Positions 41,990 to 51,164 of a stretch of DNA of 64,000 nucleotides are shown here, piece by piece. Source of the stretch: Billgrantia campisalis (lineage in GTDB: Bacteria; Pseudomonadota; Gammaproteobacteria; Pseudomonadales; Halomonadaceae); NCBI RefSeq assembly GCF_022341425.1, contig NZ_JABFUC010000005.1, positions 1-64,000 on the forward strand, written 5' to 3'. The notes under the pieces were generated by a model. The model did no database searches. It saw nothing but the letters and a program-made list of their open reading frames with translations, and had not been told where the DNA came from. The number at the start of each line of letters is the position of its first letter. Position 1 is the first letter of the stretch. The position numbers were made by a program, and so were the translations under genes.

Positions 41990-43972
41990 GTGTCAGCTGC
42001 CCCTCAGTGCCAGTCTCATGATCATATCGTCCAGTTCTACGAGGACGACGCCTTTCTCGCCGAGGTCGTGGCCGATTATCTCAAGGCCGGGGCCGACGCC
42101 GGCGAACGCCTGCTGGTGCTGTTGACGGCCCCCCACCTGGCGGACGTGCTGCAACGTCTGTCGGCCGGGGGGCTTGATACCGACGCCGCCATGGCCAGCG
42201 GGCAACTCGTGGTATATGACGCCGACCTCATGCTGGAGGCCATCATGCGCGATGGCATGCCGGAGGCGGCACTGTTCGAGCGGCACCTCCTCAGCGGTAT
42301 CGAGGCCGACGGCTCTCCGCCGATCCGCGCCTTCGGCGAACTGGTCGACCTGCTCTGCGCCCGGGGCAACGCCGAGGCGGCGGTGCAGCTGGAGGCGCTC
42401 TGGCATGCGGCCTGCCACCGCCTGCCGCTGACCCTGCTGTGCGGCTATTCCCTGCAACACTTCGACCGGCCCGCCGACCAGGCGGCCTTCGATGCCATCT
42501 GCGACCATCACACCCATGTCTTGCCGGCCGAGCGCTACAGCCGGCTGGCACCGGGTCAGCAGCTGCGCGAGGTCTCCCGCCTGCAGCAGCAGGTCCAGGC
42601 GCTCGACCACGAGAGCGCCTCCCGCCAACAGGCCGAGCAGAACTTGGCCGCCGTGCAGCGGCTATGCGGCGAGATGCTGATGGAGCTGGCCGAGCACGCC
42701 CGCCACGACAGGGTGACCGGCCTGACGACGCGCCGACATGCCCAGCAGCGGTTGGCGGACCTCATCGTCGACCCGCCCGGCCAGAGCGGCAGGGTGGCCG
42801 TGTTGCATGTCGACATCGACCAGCTCAAGGCGATCAACGAGTCACTGGGCCGGGAAATGGGCGATTACTTCCTGCACCAGACCGCCCAGCGCATCAAGCG
42901 CTGCCTGGCTGCCACCGGGATCGTCAGTCGCCTCGACAGCGACGAAATGATGGTGGTGTTGCCGGGTATCGCGTCGCGGTGTGAGCTGAGCAAGGTCGCC
43001 GAACGCCTGCTCGACTGGACCAGCCAGCCCGTTGAACTGGGAGGCCAGCGGGTGGTCGCGAGCTGCTGTATCGGCATCAGCCTGTTTCCCGAGCATGGGC
43101 GTACGGTCCACGAACTGATGCGACATGCCAATCGCGCCCGACGTCATGCCCAGCGTCTCGGTCATCGCCGCTACCAGGTGTTTACCGCCGAGCTGTGCGA
43201 CGACGACTTCGATCGCCTCGCTCTGCGTAGCGAACTCCGCGAGGCCCTGCCGCGCGGTGAGCTGGAGCTCTACTATCTGCCCACCCTATGTGCGCGCAGT
43301 GGTCAGGTGATGGCCATTTTGGCCCAGCCGCGCTGGCAGTCGAGCCGGTTCGGCAAGGTGGAGGCCGCGCGCTGGATGTCGGTCGCCGAGGAGACGGGGC
43401 AGGCGGCCATCATCGGCCGATGGGTCCTGGCGAGGGCGTGCCGTCTTGCCAAGGACTGGATCGAGGCGGGCATCGGCCTGCGGGTGGCGGTGCAGATTCC
43501 GACCGCCGAGCTGCTAGGGGGCGAGATCGTCGACCGGGTGGTCGAGGTCCTGGAGCATAGCGGCTTGCCGGGCGAGATGCTGGAGCTGGAGCTGAGCGAG
43601 AGCGGCCTGATGCGTGCCCCCCGGCATGCCGCGGCCATGCTCGAGCGGCTCAAGGCGCTCGGCGTGCGGCTCACCGTCGACGAGTTCGGCAGCGGTCGGT
43701 CGAGTCTCGAGTACCTCCACCACTTTCCGATCGACTCCATCAAAATCCACCAGCCGTTCATCGCAGACTGCCTCGACGCCCCCCACCATCAGGCGATCAT
43801 CGGGTCGATGATCGGCATGGCTCACCAACTGGGGCAGCAGGTCATCGCCGGCGGTGTGGCGACCCGAGAGCAGGCCGATTACCTGCGCTGGCAAGGCTGT
43901 GATCTCCTGCAGGGGCCCCTCTGGTCGCGAATGGAGTACTGCGACGCGCCTGGCGACCAGGCCCCGGAGTAG
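41990..43972 (+). CDS. MEDS-GGDEF-EAL protein with degenerate catalytic motifs
   Basis: 660 residues from a GTG with AAGGGT upstream. The N-terminal 200 residues are a MEDS sensor domain (HDHIVQFYEDDAFLAEVVADY). A short coiled coil (about 195-235) leads to a GGDEF domain, about 235-390, in which the signature GG[DE]EF has become SDEMM. The EAL domain, about 400-650, has MAILAQPRW in place of the EAL motif, and EFGSGRSS and IKIHQPF instead of the usual DDFGTGYSS and LKIDRSF. Two Glu in LELELSES remain. Neither cyclase nor phosphodiesterase activity is expected, so it may be a c-di-GMP receptor or regulatory partner. Confidence 0.85.
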   Translation: MSAAPQCQSHDHIVQFYEDDAFLAEVVADYLKAGADAGERLLVLLTAPHLADVLQRLSAGGLDTDAAMASGQLVVYDADLMLEAIMRDGMPEAALFERHLLSGIEADGSPPIRAFGELVDLLCARGNAEAAVQLEALWHAACHRLPLTLLCGYSLQHFDRPADQAAFDAICDHHTHVLPAERYSRLAPGQQLREVSRLQQQVQALDHESASRQQAEQNLAAVQRLCGEMLMELAEHARHDRVTGLTTRRHAQQRLADLIVDPPGQSGRVAVLHVDIDQLKAINESLGREMGDYFLHQTAQRIKRCLAATGIVSRLDSDEMMVVLPGIASRCELSKVAERLLDWTSQPVELGGQRVVASCCIGISLFPEHGRTVHELMRHANRARRHAQRLGHRRYQVFTAELCDDDFDRLALRSELREALPRGELELYYLPTLCARSGQVMAILAQPRWQSSRFGKVEAARWMSVAEETGQAAIIGRWVLARACRLAKDWIEAGIGLRVAVQIPTAELLGGEIVDRVVEVLEHSGLPGEMLELELSESGLMRAPRHAAAMLERLKALGVRLTVDEFGSGRSSLEYLHHFPIDSIKIHQPFIADCLDAPHHQAIIGSMIGMAHQLGQQVIAGGVATREQADYLRWQGCDLLQGPLWSRMEYCDAPGDQAPE

Positions 43973-43984
43973 CGCGGGCGGCGG

Positions 43985-44878
43985 TCAGTATCTCCGTGCG
44001 GTCGCGGACACTGGGCGTCGGTCCCGCCACAGACAGGTGAACATCCACAGGAACACCGGCACGTTCATCAGCAGGCCGTAGAGCAGCGGTACCAGGCCGA
44101 TGGCCGGCTGCTGCAGCAGCGCGAAGGCCACCATCATTGCCACGCCGGCGTTCTGCACGCCCACTTCCACGGTGATGGCGCGCACGCTGTCATGGGGCAG
44201 GCGCAGCCGACGGGCGACCATGTGCCCCAGCGTCATGCTCGAGAGGCAGAGCAGCAGCACGGCCAGGGTCTCGAGGCTGATCAGGGCCGGCAGCCGACCG
44301 GCATGGCCGACGAAGAGCGCGACCACCATCGTGATCATCGCCACCCCGGTGACCCCCTTGACTGCGGGCAGCACCCGCTCGCGCCAGGCTGCCGGCAGGG
44401 CCCGACGCAGCAGCATGCCGGCCAGCACCGGCAGCAGGGTGACCAGCAGCAGCTGGCCGACGGTGTGCCAGTAGGGCAGCGAGAAGCCCAGCGCGGTGAG
44501 CCCCAGCAGTTCGAGATTCCAGCCCATGATCAGCGGCAGGGTGAAGGGAGCCAGCACCGCGGCGATGGCGGTGAGGGTGACCGACAGGGCCAGGTCGCCC
44601 TGCACCAGGTAGCTGAACATGTTGGAGGTGGCCCCGCCCGGCACCAGGGCCACCAGCAGCAGGCCGGCCGCCGCCAGCGGGGAGAGGGGCAGCAGCAGCA
44701 CCAGCGCCCAGGCCAGCAGCGGCAGGGCGAGCAGCTGCAGGGCGGTGCCCAGCAGCACCCGGCGGGGATGGCGCCAAGTGCGGGCGAAGTCGGTGCCGGT
44801 GAGGCTCAGGCCCATCGCCATCATGACGCTGGCCAGCACCCAGGGCAGTGCCACCTGCGATAACCAGTCGGCGGACAT
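43985..44878 (-). CDS. Bile acid:sodium symporter (BASS)-family transporter
   Basis: 297 residues from the ATG at 44878, with GGAG seven bases upstream; an in-frame start at 44911 lacks one. Nine or ten hydrophobic helices. The conserved family segments are GLLLVALVPGGATSNMFSYL near residue 71 and EVGVQNAGVAM near residue 238, the crossover helices that form the substrate and sodium site. It probably moves an organic acid such as pantoate or a sulfur compound with sodium. Substrate not predictable. Divergently arranged with the menA-like gene. Confidence 0.88.
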   Translation of the reverse strand: MSADWLSQVALPWVLASVMMAMGLSLTGTDFARTWRHPRRVLLGTALQLLALPLLAWALVLLLPLSPLAAAGLLLVALVPGGATSNMFSYLVQGDLALSVTLTAIAAVLAPFTLPLIMGWNLELLGLTALGFSLPYWHTVGQLLLVTLLPVLAGMLLRRALPAAWRERVLPAVKGVTGVAMITMVVALFVGHAGRLPALISLETLAVLLLCLSSMTLGHMVARRLRLPHDSVRAITVEVGVQNAGVAMMVAFALLQQPAIGLVPLLYGLLMNVPVFLWMFTCLWRDRRPVSATARRY

Positions 44879-44985
44879 CCTGTCTCCTTGCGGTAACCCT
44901 CGACACGCCACAGAGTATGCCCCATGGCTCGCGTGCCGACGACCGGCAGCGCATCTTCAGGGACGAAAAGGGAAATGACGACGCA

Positions 44986-45858
44986 ATGAACAGGATGGCC
45001 ATCTGGGTGCATACGCTGCGCCCGCGTACACTGCCCGCGGCGCTGGGGCCGGTGTCGCTGGGCCAGGGGCTGGTGATGCCCGGCCACTTCGCCTGGTCCA
45101 CGGCGCTCCTCTGTCTGATCTGCGCGCTGGCGCTGCAGCTGGCGGTGAACCTGGCCAACGACCTTTTCGACGGTCTCGCCGGGGTGGACCAGCCCGACCG
45201 CCTGGGCCCCACCCGCGCCCTGCAGGCGGGGTGGCTCAGCGCCAGTGAGCTGCGCGTGGGCCTCGTCGTGACCCTGGGCATTGCCGTGGCAACGGGGCTA
45301 TGGCTGGCGGTCTTCGGCCACTGGCTGCTGTGGGCGCTGGGCGGCCTGGCGCTGCTTGGGGTGCTCGGCTACAGCGGCGGGCGGCGGCCCTATGCCAACC
45401 GCGGGCTGGGGGAGGCGGCGGTGTGGCTCTTCTTCGGCCCGGTGGCGGTGCTGGGTAGCCTGCTGGCTCAGCAGAGCCCGATTGGCCCGCAGGCGGTGGT
45501 GGCCAGTATCCTGATGGGGATGCCGGTGGCCGCTATCCTGATGGTGAATAACCTGCGCGACCGTCATACCGATGCCCGCGCCGGCAAGATCACGCTGGCG
45601 GTACGCCTGGGGCCGGTGGCGACCCGCCGGCTGTTCACGCTGCTGACGGCGGGGCCGTTGGTGGCTACGCTGCCGCTGGGCCTGCCGGCCTGGGGGTGGG
45701 GGGCGTGGCTGGCGGCCGGCCTGGCGGCGCTGGGCCTGGTGCGCGAGATGCAGCGCCGCGATGGCGCCGCGCTCAATGGGCTGCTGGGCCTGACGGCACT
45801 CTACTCGCTGGTCGTGGCCCTGTGGCTGTGGCTACGCTTGGTGGTGGCTGTCGGCTGA
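44986..45858 (+). CDS. menA: MenA-like UbiA-family prenyltransferase
   Basis: 290 residues, eight or nine membrane helices. The first Asp-rich motif is NLANDLFDGLAGVD near residue 52 and the second is NNLRDRHTDARAGKITLAVR near residue 185; both bind the prenyl diphosphate through Mg. The RPRTLPAALGPV start and the GPTRALQAGW segment are typical of MenA, which prenylates 1,4-dihydroxy-2-naphthoate to make menaquinone. No other men gene is in the window, so the acceptor could differ. The ribosome-binding site is poor. Confidence 0.82.
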   Translation: MNRMAIWVHTLRPRTLPAALGPVSLGQGLVMPGHFAWSTALLCLICALALQLAVNLANDLFDGLAGVDQPDRLGPTRALQAGWLSASELRVGLVVTLGIAVATGLWLAVFGHWLLWALGGLALLGVLGYSGGRRPYANRGLGEAAVWLFFGPVAVLGSLLAQQSPIGPQAVVASILMGMPVAAILMVNNLRDRHTDARAGKITLAVRLGPVATRRLFTLLTAGPLVATLPLGLPAWGWGAWLAAGLAALGLVREMQRRDGAALNGLLGLTALYSLVVALWLWLRLVVAVG

Positions 45859-45896
45859 GTGCCCGGCGGCGCCCTACGAGAGCGGTAGGAGAGCAT

Positions 45897-46736
45897 ATGC
45901 TACTACGCTGGCTGCTTTGGATCGCCGTGGTTTACCTGCTGGTGGTGTCGCTGGCCTGGGCCTTTCAGGAGCGGCTGCTCTACCTGCCCCACGTGGGCCG
46001 TGAGCATGTCGGTACCCCCGCCGACCGGGGCCTGCCCTGGGAGGAGGTGGCGCTGGAAACCGAGGACGGCCTGACCCTGGACGCCTGGTGGGTGCCCGCC
46101 CAGCCGGCGCGCGGCAGCCTGCTGTTCTTCCACGGCAACGCCGGCAATATCTCCCACCGCCTGGACTCGATCCGGCAGTTCCACCGGCTCGGTCTGTCGG
46201 TGCTGATCCTCGACTACCGCGGCTACGGCCGCAGCGAGGGCAGCCCGTCGGAGGCCGGCACCGCCCTGGATGCCCGGGCGGCCTGGCGCTGGATGGTCGA
46301 GGAGCGGGGGCTGCCCCCCGAGGAGATCGTGCTCTTCGGCCGTTCGCTGGGGGCCGCCGTGGCGGCGGAGCTGGCCGCCTCCCGGGATGGCGCCGAGCAG
46401 CCGGCGGCGGTGATCCTGGAGTCTTCATTCCGCTCGGTGCCCCGGCTCGGCCAGCGGCTCTACCCCTTCCTGCCGGTGCGCTGGTTGGCCCGTCTCGACT
46501 ACGATACCGAGTCGCGGGTGGCACAGATCGAGGCACCGCTGCTGGTGATCCATAGCCGTGACGACGAGATCATTCCCTTCGCTGAGGGCGAGGCCGTGTA
46601 CCGGGCCGCCAACGACCCCAAGCGGCTGCTGGAGATCCGTGGCGGCCACAACACCGGCTTTCTCGACAGCGAACCGGACTACTCCAGCGGCATCGAGGCC
46701 TTCCTGGACGAGCTGAGTCAGCTGCCGCGGCGATGA
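45897..46736 (+). CDS. Membrane-anchored alpha/beta hydrolase
   Basis: 279 residues from the ATG at 45897 (AGGAGA upstream). An N-terminal hydrophobic segment (residues 2-22) anchors or exports the protein. The hydrolase fold has the oxyanion loop FFHGNAGNISH near residue 78, the nucleophile elbow LFGRSLGAAV near residue 144, the Asp in IHSRDDEIIPF near 220 and the His in GGHNTGF near 250. It matches the BEM46/YfhR-type group. Substrate unknown. It starts 38 bases after the menA-like stop and probably shares its transcript. Confidence 0.88.
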   Translation: MLLRWLLWIAVVYLLVVSLAWAFQERLLYLPHVGREHVGTPADRGLPWEEVALETEDGLTLDAWWVPAQPARGSLLFFHGNAGNISHRLDSIRQFHRLGLSVLILDYRGYGRSEGSPSEAGTALDARAAWRWMVEERGLPPEEIVLFGRSLGAAVAAELAASRDGAEQPAAVILESSFRSVPRLGQRLYPFLPVRWLARLDYDTESRVAQIEAPLLVIHSRDDEIIPFAEGEAVYRAANDPKRLLEIRGGHNTGFLDSEPDYSSGIEAFLDELSQLPRR

Positions 46737-46748
46737 TGCCGCGCTCGC

Positions 46749-47474
46749 CTACTGCTCGGGCAGCTCGGCGTTGTGGAAGACGTTCTGCACGTCGTCCAGG
46801 TCGTTGAGGGTGTCGAGCAGCTTCTCGAACATCGCCACGTCGTCGCCCTCCACCGGGGTGGTGGTCTGGGGCACGAACTGGATCTCGTCGACCTCGAAGT
46901 CGAGCTCGCCGAAGGCATCGATCAGCGCCTGCTTGGCCTTGGCGTACTCGGTGTGGGGCGCGAAGACGGTGATCCGGCCCTCCTCGTTCTCGATGTCGGT
47001 GACATCGACGTCGGCCTCCATCAGCGCCTCGAGCACCGCCTCCTCGTCGTCGCCCGGGAAGGCGAGGATGGCGCAGTGGTCGAACATATGGCTGACGCTG
47101 CCCGGGGTGCCGAGCTTGCTCTTGGCCTTGTTGAAGCAGCCGCGCACGTCACCGAAGGTGCGGTTGGGATTGTCGGTGAGGCAGTCGACGATGACCATGC
47201 AGTTACCGGGGCCGAAGCCCTCGTAGCGTGCCGGGGAGAAGTCCTCGCCGCCCACGCCGCTGGCCTTGTCCAGCGCCTTGTCGATCACGTGGCTGGGCAC
47301 CTGGTCCTTCTTGGCCCGTTCGATCAGGCCACGCAGGCTAAGGTTGCCCGCGGGGTCGGTGCCGCCCTGCTTGGCGACCACGTAGATCTCGCGGCCGTAC
47401 TTACTGTACACCTTGGTCTTGGCGGCGGCCGTCTTGGCCATGGATTCCTTGCGGTTCTGAAAGGCCCTGCCCAT
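46749..47474 (-). CDS. YebC/PmpR-family regulator
   Basis: 241 residues, the usual length of the YebC/TACO1 family. Conserved blocks are [20 protein letters not shown] near residue 25, the [15 protein letters not shown] helix, [19 protein letters not shown] near 87 and the acidic C-terminal third. Family members bind DNA as regulators and more recently were linked to helping ribosomes pass proline stretches. The subgroup here is closer to YeeN, as the N-terminus lacks the standard YebC opening. It faces the alpha/beta hydrolase gene, 12 bases away. Confidence 0.9.
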   Translation of the reverse strand: MGRAFQNRKESMAKTAAAKTKVYSKYGREIYVVAKQGGTDPAGNLSLRGLIERAKKDQVPSHVIDKALDKASGVGGEDFSPARYEGFGPGNCMVIVDCLTDNPNRTFGDVRGCFNKAKSKLGTPGSVSHMFDHCAILAFPGDDEEAVLEALMEADVDVTDIENEEGRITVFAPHTEYAKAKQALIDAFGELDFEVDEIQFVPQTTTPVEGDDVAMFEKLLDTLNDLDDVQNVFHNAELPEQ

Positions 47475-47622
47475 ATCGTTGTCCTGTCACGTCAAACACG
47501 CCCGGGATTCTACGAAACACAGGGAGACGCGAACAGCCTTATTTCGCGCCGATTTCGGGCGGCATGACGGGGGTCATGGCTACACTGCCGACACCACCCC
47601 GCCACTCTCCGGAGCCCGCCTC

Positions 47623-48807
47623 ATGGATCACCACGCCTACCGCCACGCCCTGGCCGCCCAGCTGCAGGGGGCCGAGCTGCCTTTTCCCGCCGCGGAGTTC
47701 GATGCCCGCCTGACGCGGACTCGGGCCGCGATGCAGGCCGCGGGGCTCGAGGCGCTGCTGCTCACCGACCCCGCCGATATCTTCTACCTGACCGGCTACC
47801 ACACCTTCGAGGTGTCGGTGCACACGGCTCTGGTGGTCGCGTCTGAACGGCTGGTCCTTCAGGCGCCCTCCATCGAGACCGGCCCGGCGGTGGTCACCGC
47901 CCGGGTCGACGAGATACTAGGCTATCGCTGGGAGGGGATCGACGAGGTGATTGCGCCGCTGGCCGAGACCCTGGCGGGCTACCGCAGCATCGGTATCGAC
48001 GCCTTCGGCGCCGGCCTGCGCTTCGGGGTGATCCGTGCCCTGCAGGCGCGACTGGGCGCCGAGCGCTTTCGCGACGACGGCGGGGAGCTGCTCGACCGGC
48101 TGCGCATCGTCAAGTCGTCGGCGGAGCTCGACTGCCTGCGCGAGAGCGCACGGATCACCGCGGCCGGCCTCGCCGCCGCCGAGGCGGTGATCGCCCCGGG
48201 GGTGACCGACAACCAGGTGGCCGCCGAAGGGGCGCGGGCCATGCTCGCCGCCGGCGGGGAGTTCATGAGCCTGCAGCCGATCGTCACCAGCGGGCGCCGT
48301 ATCAGCATCATCCACGTCAACCACAAGCGTACCCTGATCGAGGCGGACGACCCGGTGTTCCTGGAGTTCGGCTCGGCCTATCAGCGCTACACGGCGCCGA
48401 TGATGCGCACCGCGGTGGCCGGCCGCGCCAGCCCCGAGATGCAGTCGGTTCGTGACCTGTGTCGCGACCTCTACGAGACGCTGCTCGAGGCGATGCGCCC
48501 GGGCAACAGCTTCGACGCTGCCGCCCGCGCCGCCGAGCGGGTGCTCGCCCCCCACGCCGAGCGGCTGTTCTTCTCCGGAGTGTTCGGCTATGCGGTGGGC
48601 GCCCAGTTCCCGCCCAGTTGGGTCGAGGGCAGCGGCTTCATTGCCGCCGGTCAGCAGCGCGAGTTCGTCGCCGACATGGTATTTCACCTGCCGCTGTGCC
48701 TGCGCCTGCCCGGGCAGTGGGGCATCGGCATCAGCGACACCGTGCGTGTCACCCCGGCCGGCGGCGAGGCGCTGACCGACAACGACTGGCGGCTCGGGGA
48801 GTGCTGA
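47623..48807 (+). CDS. Creatinase/DoeA-like M24-family protein without metal ligands
   Basis: 394 residues from the ATG at 47623 (GGAG upstream). It has the two domains of the M24 fold: an N-terminal creatinase domain (residues 20-160) and the pita-bread domain (165-394). In metal-dependent aminopeptidases the second domain has paired Asp residues, but here that segment reads FLEFGSAYQRYTAPMMRT with Glu and Pro/Met instead, and the His motif is GYAVGAQFPP. The protein is therefore closer to creatinase and ectoine hydrolase (DoeA), which need no metal. Ectoine breakdown would suit a halophile, but no doe neighbours are present. Confidence 0.78.
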   Translation: MDHHAYRHALAAQLQGAELPFPAAEFDARLTRTRAAMQAAGLEALLLTDPADIFYLTGYHTFEVSVHTALVVASERLVLQAPSIETGPAVVTARVDEILGYRWEGIDEVIAPLAETLAGYRSIGIDAFGAGLRFGVIRALQARLGAERFRDDGGELLDRLRIVKSSAELDCLRESARITAAGLAAAEAVIAPGVTDNQVAAEGARAMLAAGGEFMSLQPIVTSGRRISIIHVNHKRTLIEADDPVFLEFGSAYQRYTAPMMRTAVAGRASPEMQSVRDLCRDLYETLLEAMRPGNSFDAAARAAERVLAPHAERLFFSGVFGYAVGAQFPPSWVEGSGFIAAGQQREFVADMVFHLPLCLRLPGQWGIGISDTVRVTPAGGEALTDNDWRLGEC

Positions 48808-48830
48808 ACGACGGCATGGGGCGCGCTTTA

Positions 48831-48896
48831 TGTATACAGAAATTGTGTACTTATATTGTTTATATTAGGATGCTTTGTTGACTAATATTGTATACA
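48831..48896. promoter_or_regulatory. Paired TGTATACA palindromes in an AT-rich promoter
   Basis: Two identical 8-base palindromes TGTATACA at 48831-48838 and 48889-48896, with a related TGTGTAC at 48844. The whole 80-base region is very AT-rich, between GC-rich genes. GntR-family regulators typically bind TGTATACA-like sites. The pair probably controls the nucleobase permease that starts 22 bases further on. Confidence 0.6.
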
Positions 48897-48917
48897 TAAA
48901 AAGCCACGAGACCTGAG

Positions 48918-50309
48918 ATGAGCACAACACAACCCAACCAGTCGGTCTTCGACTTCTACGGCAAGCCTTCGCTGGGCAAGGCCTTGCCGCTCTCCTTCCA
49001 GCACATCCTGGCGATGATCATGGGCACGGTCACCGTGCCGATCATCGTGATCGGTGCGGTGGGCGGCAGCCTCGCCGAGCAGATGCTGCTGATCCAGATA
49101 TCGCTGATCGCCGCGGGTATCTCCACCCTGATCCAGCTCTATGGCATCGGCCGCTTCGGGGCCAGGCTGCCGACCATCTTCGGCGTGGGCTTCGCCTATG
49201 TGCCAACGCTGGTGGCGGTGGGCGCCCAGTACGGCATCGGCGGCATCCTCGGCGCGCAGATCATCGGCGGGGTGACCATGATGCTGGTGGGGCTGTTCAT
49301 CACCCGGATTCGCCACCTGTTTCCGCCCATCGTGGCGGGAACCGTGGTGCTGGTGATCGGCCTGTCGCTCTACGATATCGCCATCCACTACATGTCGGGC
49401 GGCGTCGGTGCCAGCGACTACGGCGACCCGCGCAACTGGCTGGTGGCCATCGTCACCCTGCTGGTGGTGCTGGGCGTTTCCCAGTTCGCCCGCGGCTTCA
49501 TGAAGCTGGCGGCAATCATCTGCGGCATCGGCGTGGGCTATGTGCTGGCGCTGATGCTGGGGATGGTTGACTTCAGCCCGGTGCGTGATGCCGGCTGGGT
49601 CAGCGCGCCGCGGCTGATGCCCTTCGAGCTGGAGTTCCACCTGGCGGCGATCATCTCAGTGGTGATCATCTGCGTGGTCAACTCGGTGCAGACCATCGGC
49701 GACCTGTCGGCCACTTCGGTGGGGGGGATGAATCGTGAGCCGACCACCCGCGAGCTGTTTGGCGGGCTGATGGGCAACGGCGCCACCACGGCGGTGGGCT
49801 CGCTGTTCGGCGCCATGCCGACCTCCTCCTACAGCCAGAACGTGGGAATCGTGGCCATGACCAAGGTGACCTGTCGCTTCGTACTGGCGCTGGCGGCGGT
49901 CTTCATGCTGGTGGCGGGGCTGATGCCCAAGTTCGGCGCCATCATGACCACCATTCCCTACCCGGTGCTGGGCGGGGCCACCATCACGGTGTTCGGCATG
50001 ATCACCATGACCGGGATTCAGTTGATCACCAAGGATGAGCTGTCGGCCCGCAACATGACCATCGCCAGCCTGGCGCTGGCGCTGAGCATGGGCATCTATG
50101 CGGTGCCCGAGGCGATCGAAGCCTTCCCGGAGATGCTGCAGCTGGTGGTGGGTGGCTCGCCCATCGTGGTGGCGGCGGGGGTGGCCTTCACCCTCAACCT
50201 GGTGCTGCCCAAGCGCTCGCTGGCCGACGAAGCCGCCGAGCGCGAGGAGATGGCGCGCAAGATGAACGAGGAAGATGCCGCACCGGCGGCGGAGTCGCGG
50301 GCATCCTGA
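48918..50309 (+). CDS. NCS2-family nucleobase (uracil/xanthine) permease
   Basis: 463 residues with about fourteen membrane helices. The family's substrate-site segments are recognisable: QMLLIQISLIAAGISTLIQL in helix 3, GGVGASDYGDPRNW, the SVQTIGDLSATSVGG segment, and the signature TRELFGGLMGNGATTAVGSL followed by PTSSYSQNVG. NCS2 proteins take up uracil, xanthine, uric acid or related bases with protons or sodium. The specific base cannot be fixed by eye. The upstream AT-rich stretch with palindromes suggests repressor control. Confidence 0.93.
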   Translation: MSTTQPNQSVFDFYGKPSLGKALPLSFQHILAMIMGTVTVPIIVIGAVGGSLAEQMLLIQISLIAAGISTLIQLYGIGRFGARLPTIFGVGFAYVPTLVAVGAQYGIGGILGAQIIGGVTMMLVGLFITRIRHLFPPIVAGTVVLVIGLSLYDIAIHYMSGGVGASDYGDPRNWLVAIVTLLVVLGVSQFARGFMKLAAIICGIGVGYVLALMLGMVDFSPVRDAGWVSAPRLMPFELEFHLAAIISVVIICVVNSVQTIGDLSATSVGGMNREPTTRELFGGLMGNGATTAVGSLFGAMPTSSYSQNVGIVAMTKVTCRFVLALAAVFMLVAGLMPKFGAIMTTIPYPVLGGATITVFGMITMTGIQLITKDELSARNMTIASLALALSMGIYAVPEAIEAFPEMLQLVVGGSPIVVAAGVAFTLNLVLPKRSLADEAAEREEMARKMNEEDAAPAAESRAS

Positions 50310-50435
50310 GCCGGCAGCGAACGGTGTGTCGGCTGTCCGGCACACCGTCCGCCCCGCCTGGGGCACCAAGTGCGGCCTGACCTGTCACAAGTGGCGATAG
50401 CAACGTCTCATCAAGCAAGCGCTCAAGGAGACGCG

Positions 50436-50465
50436 ATGACCGTTTGTCGACCCTGCCGCCCATGA
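50436..50465 (+). CDS. Nine-residue leader ORF, coupled to the rhomboid gene
   Basis: ATG at 50436 has AAGGAG six bases upstream, a better ribosome-binding site than that of the rhomboid gene itself. The frame encodes MTVCRPCRP and its TGA overlaps the ATG of the rhomboid frame (ATGA at 50462-50465). It could load ribosomes for translation of the rhomboid gene. It could also be the true N-terminus if a frameshift or sequencing error occurred. Confidence 0.45.
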   Translation: MTVCRPCRP

Positions 50466-51088
50466 GCATGACCCTGGCACTGGTGGCCGTCACCACGGCG
50501 GTGAGCCTGCTGGCGTGGCGCTGGCCGCGCCTGTTCGATGCGCTGATCTACTGGCCGCCCGGCGTTGCCCGGGGACAGTGGTGGCGGCTGCTGGGGCACG
50601 GTTTCATACACTCAAACGGCACCCACCTGCTCTTCAACATGATCACCCTCTACTTCTTCGGTACGGTGATGGAGCTGGTGCTGACGCCGCGCATCGGCCC
50701 CCTGGGCTTCGTGCTCTTCTATCTCTCCGGCCTGCTGGTGGCGATCCTGCCGACCCACCTCAGGCAGCGTCGCAATCCCCGCTTTCGCAGCCTGGGCGCC
50801 TCGGGTGCCGTCTCGGCGATGCTCTTCGCCTACATCCTGCTGCGGCCCTGGTCGCTGCTGTTCGTGTTCTTCATCCCGGTGCCGGCGATCCTGTTCGCCG
50901 CCGCCTACATCGTCTACTCCTTTCGTGCCCAACGCCACGGGGGCGACAACGTCAACCACAGCGCCCACCTGTGGGGCGGTGCCTGGGGCGTGGCGTTCAT
51001 GTTCTGGCTGGAGCCGGCGCTGGCGCTGCGCTTCTTCCACGAGCTGGTGGCGCCGCTGGAGGCCTCGGGCGGCATCTGGCTGAGTTAG
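50462..51088 (+). CDS. Rhomboid-family intramembrane serine protease
   Basis: 208 residues from the ATG at 50462; a TTG at 50444 in the same frame is possible. Six membrane helices. The HGFIHSNGTHLLFNMITLYFFG segment in helix 2 contains the conserved His-Asn region, the catalytic Ser is in LGASGAVSAM (GASG), and the catalytic His is in NHSAHLWGGAWG. It should cleave single-pass membrane proteins within the bilayer. Its own start lacks a good ribosome-binding site and overlaps the stop of a 9-codon leader ORF. Confidence 0.9.
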   Translation: MSMTLALVAVTTAVSLLAWRWPRLFDALIYWPPGVARGQWWRLLGHGFIHSNGTHLLFNMITLYFFGTVMELVLTPRIGPLGFVLFYLSGLLVAILPTHLRQRRNPRFRSLGASGAVSAMLFAYILLRPWSLLFVFFIPVPAILFAAAYIVYSFRAQRHGGDNVNHSAHLWGGAWGVAFMFWLEPALALRFFHELVAPLEASGGIWLS

Positions 51089-51164
51089 TACTCCGCTCGG
51101 CGCCGAGGCTGACTATCCTTATGGTGAGTTCCCATGTGATCAGCAACTGCGGGGAGTAACGGTC

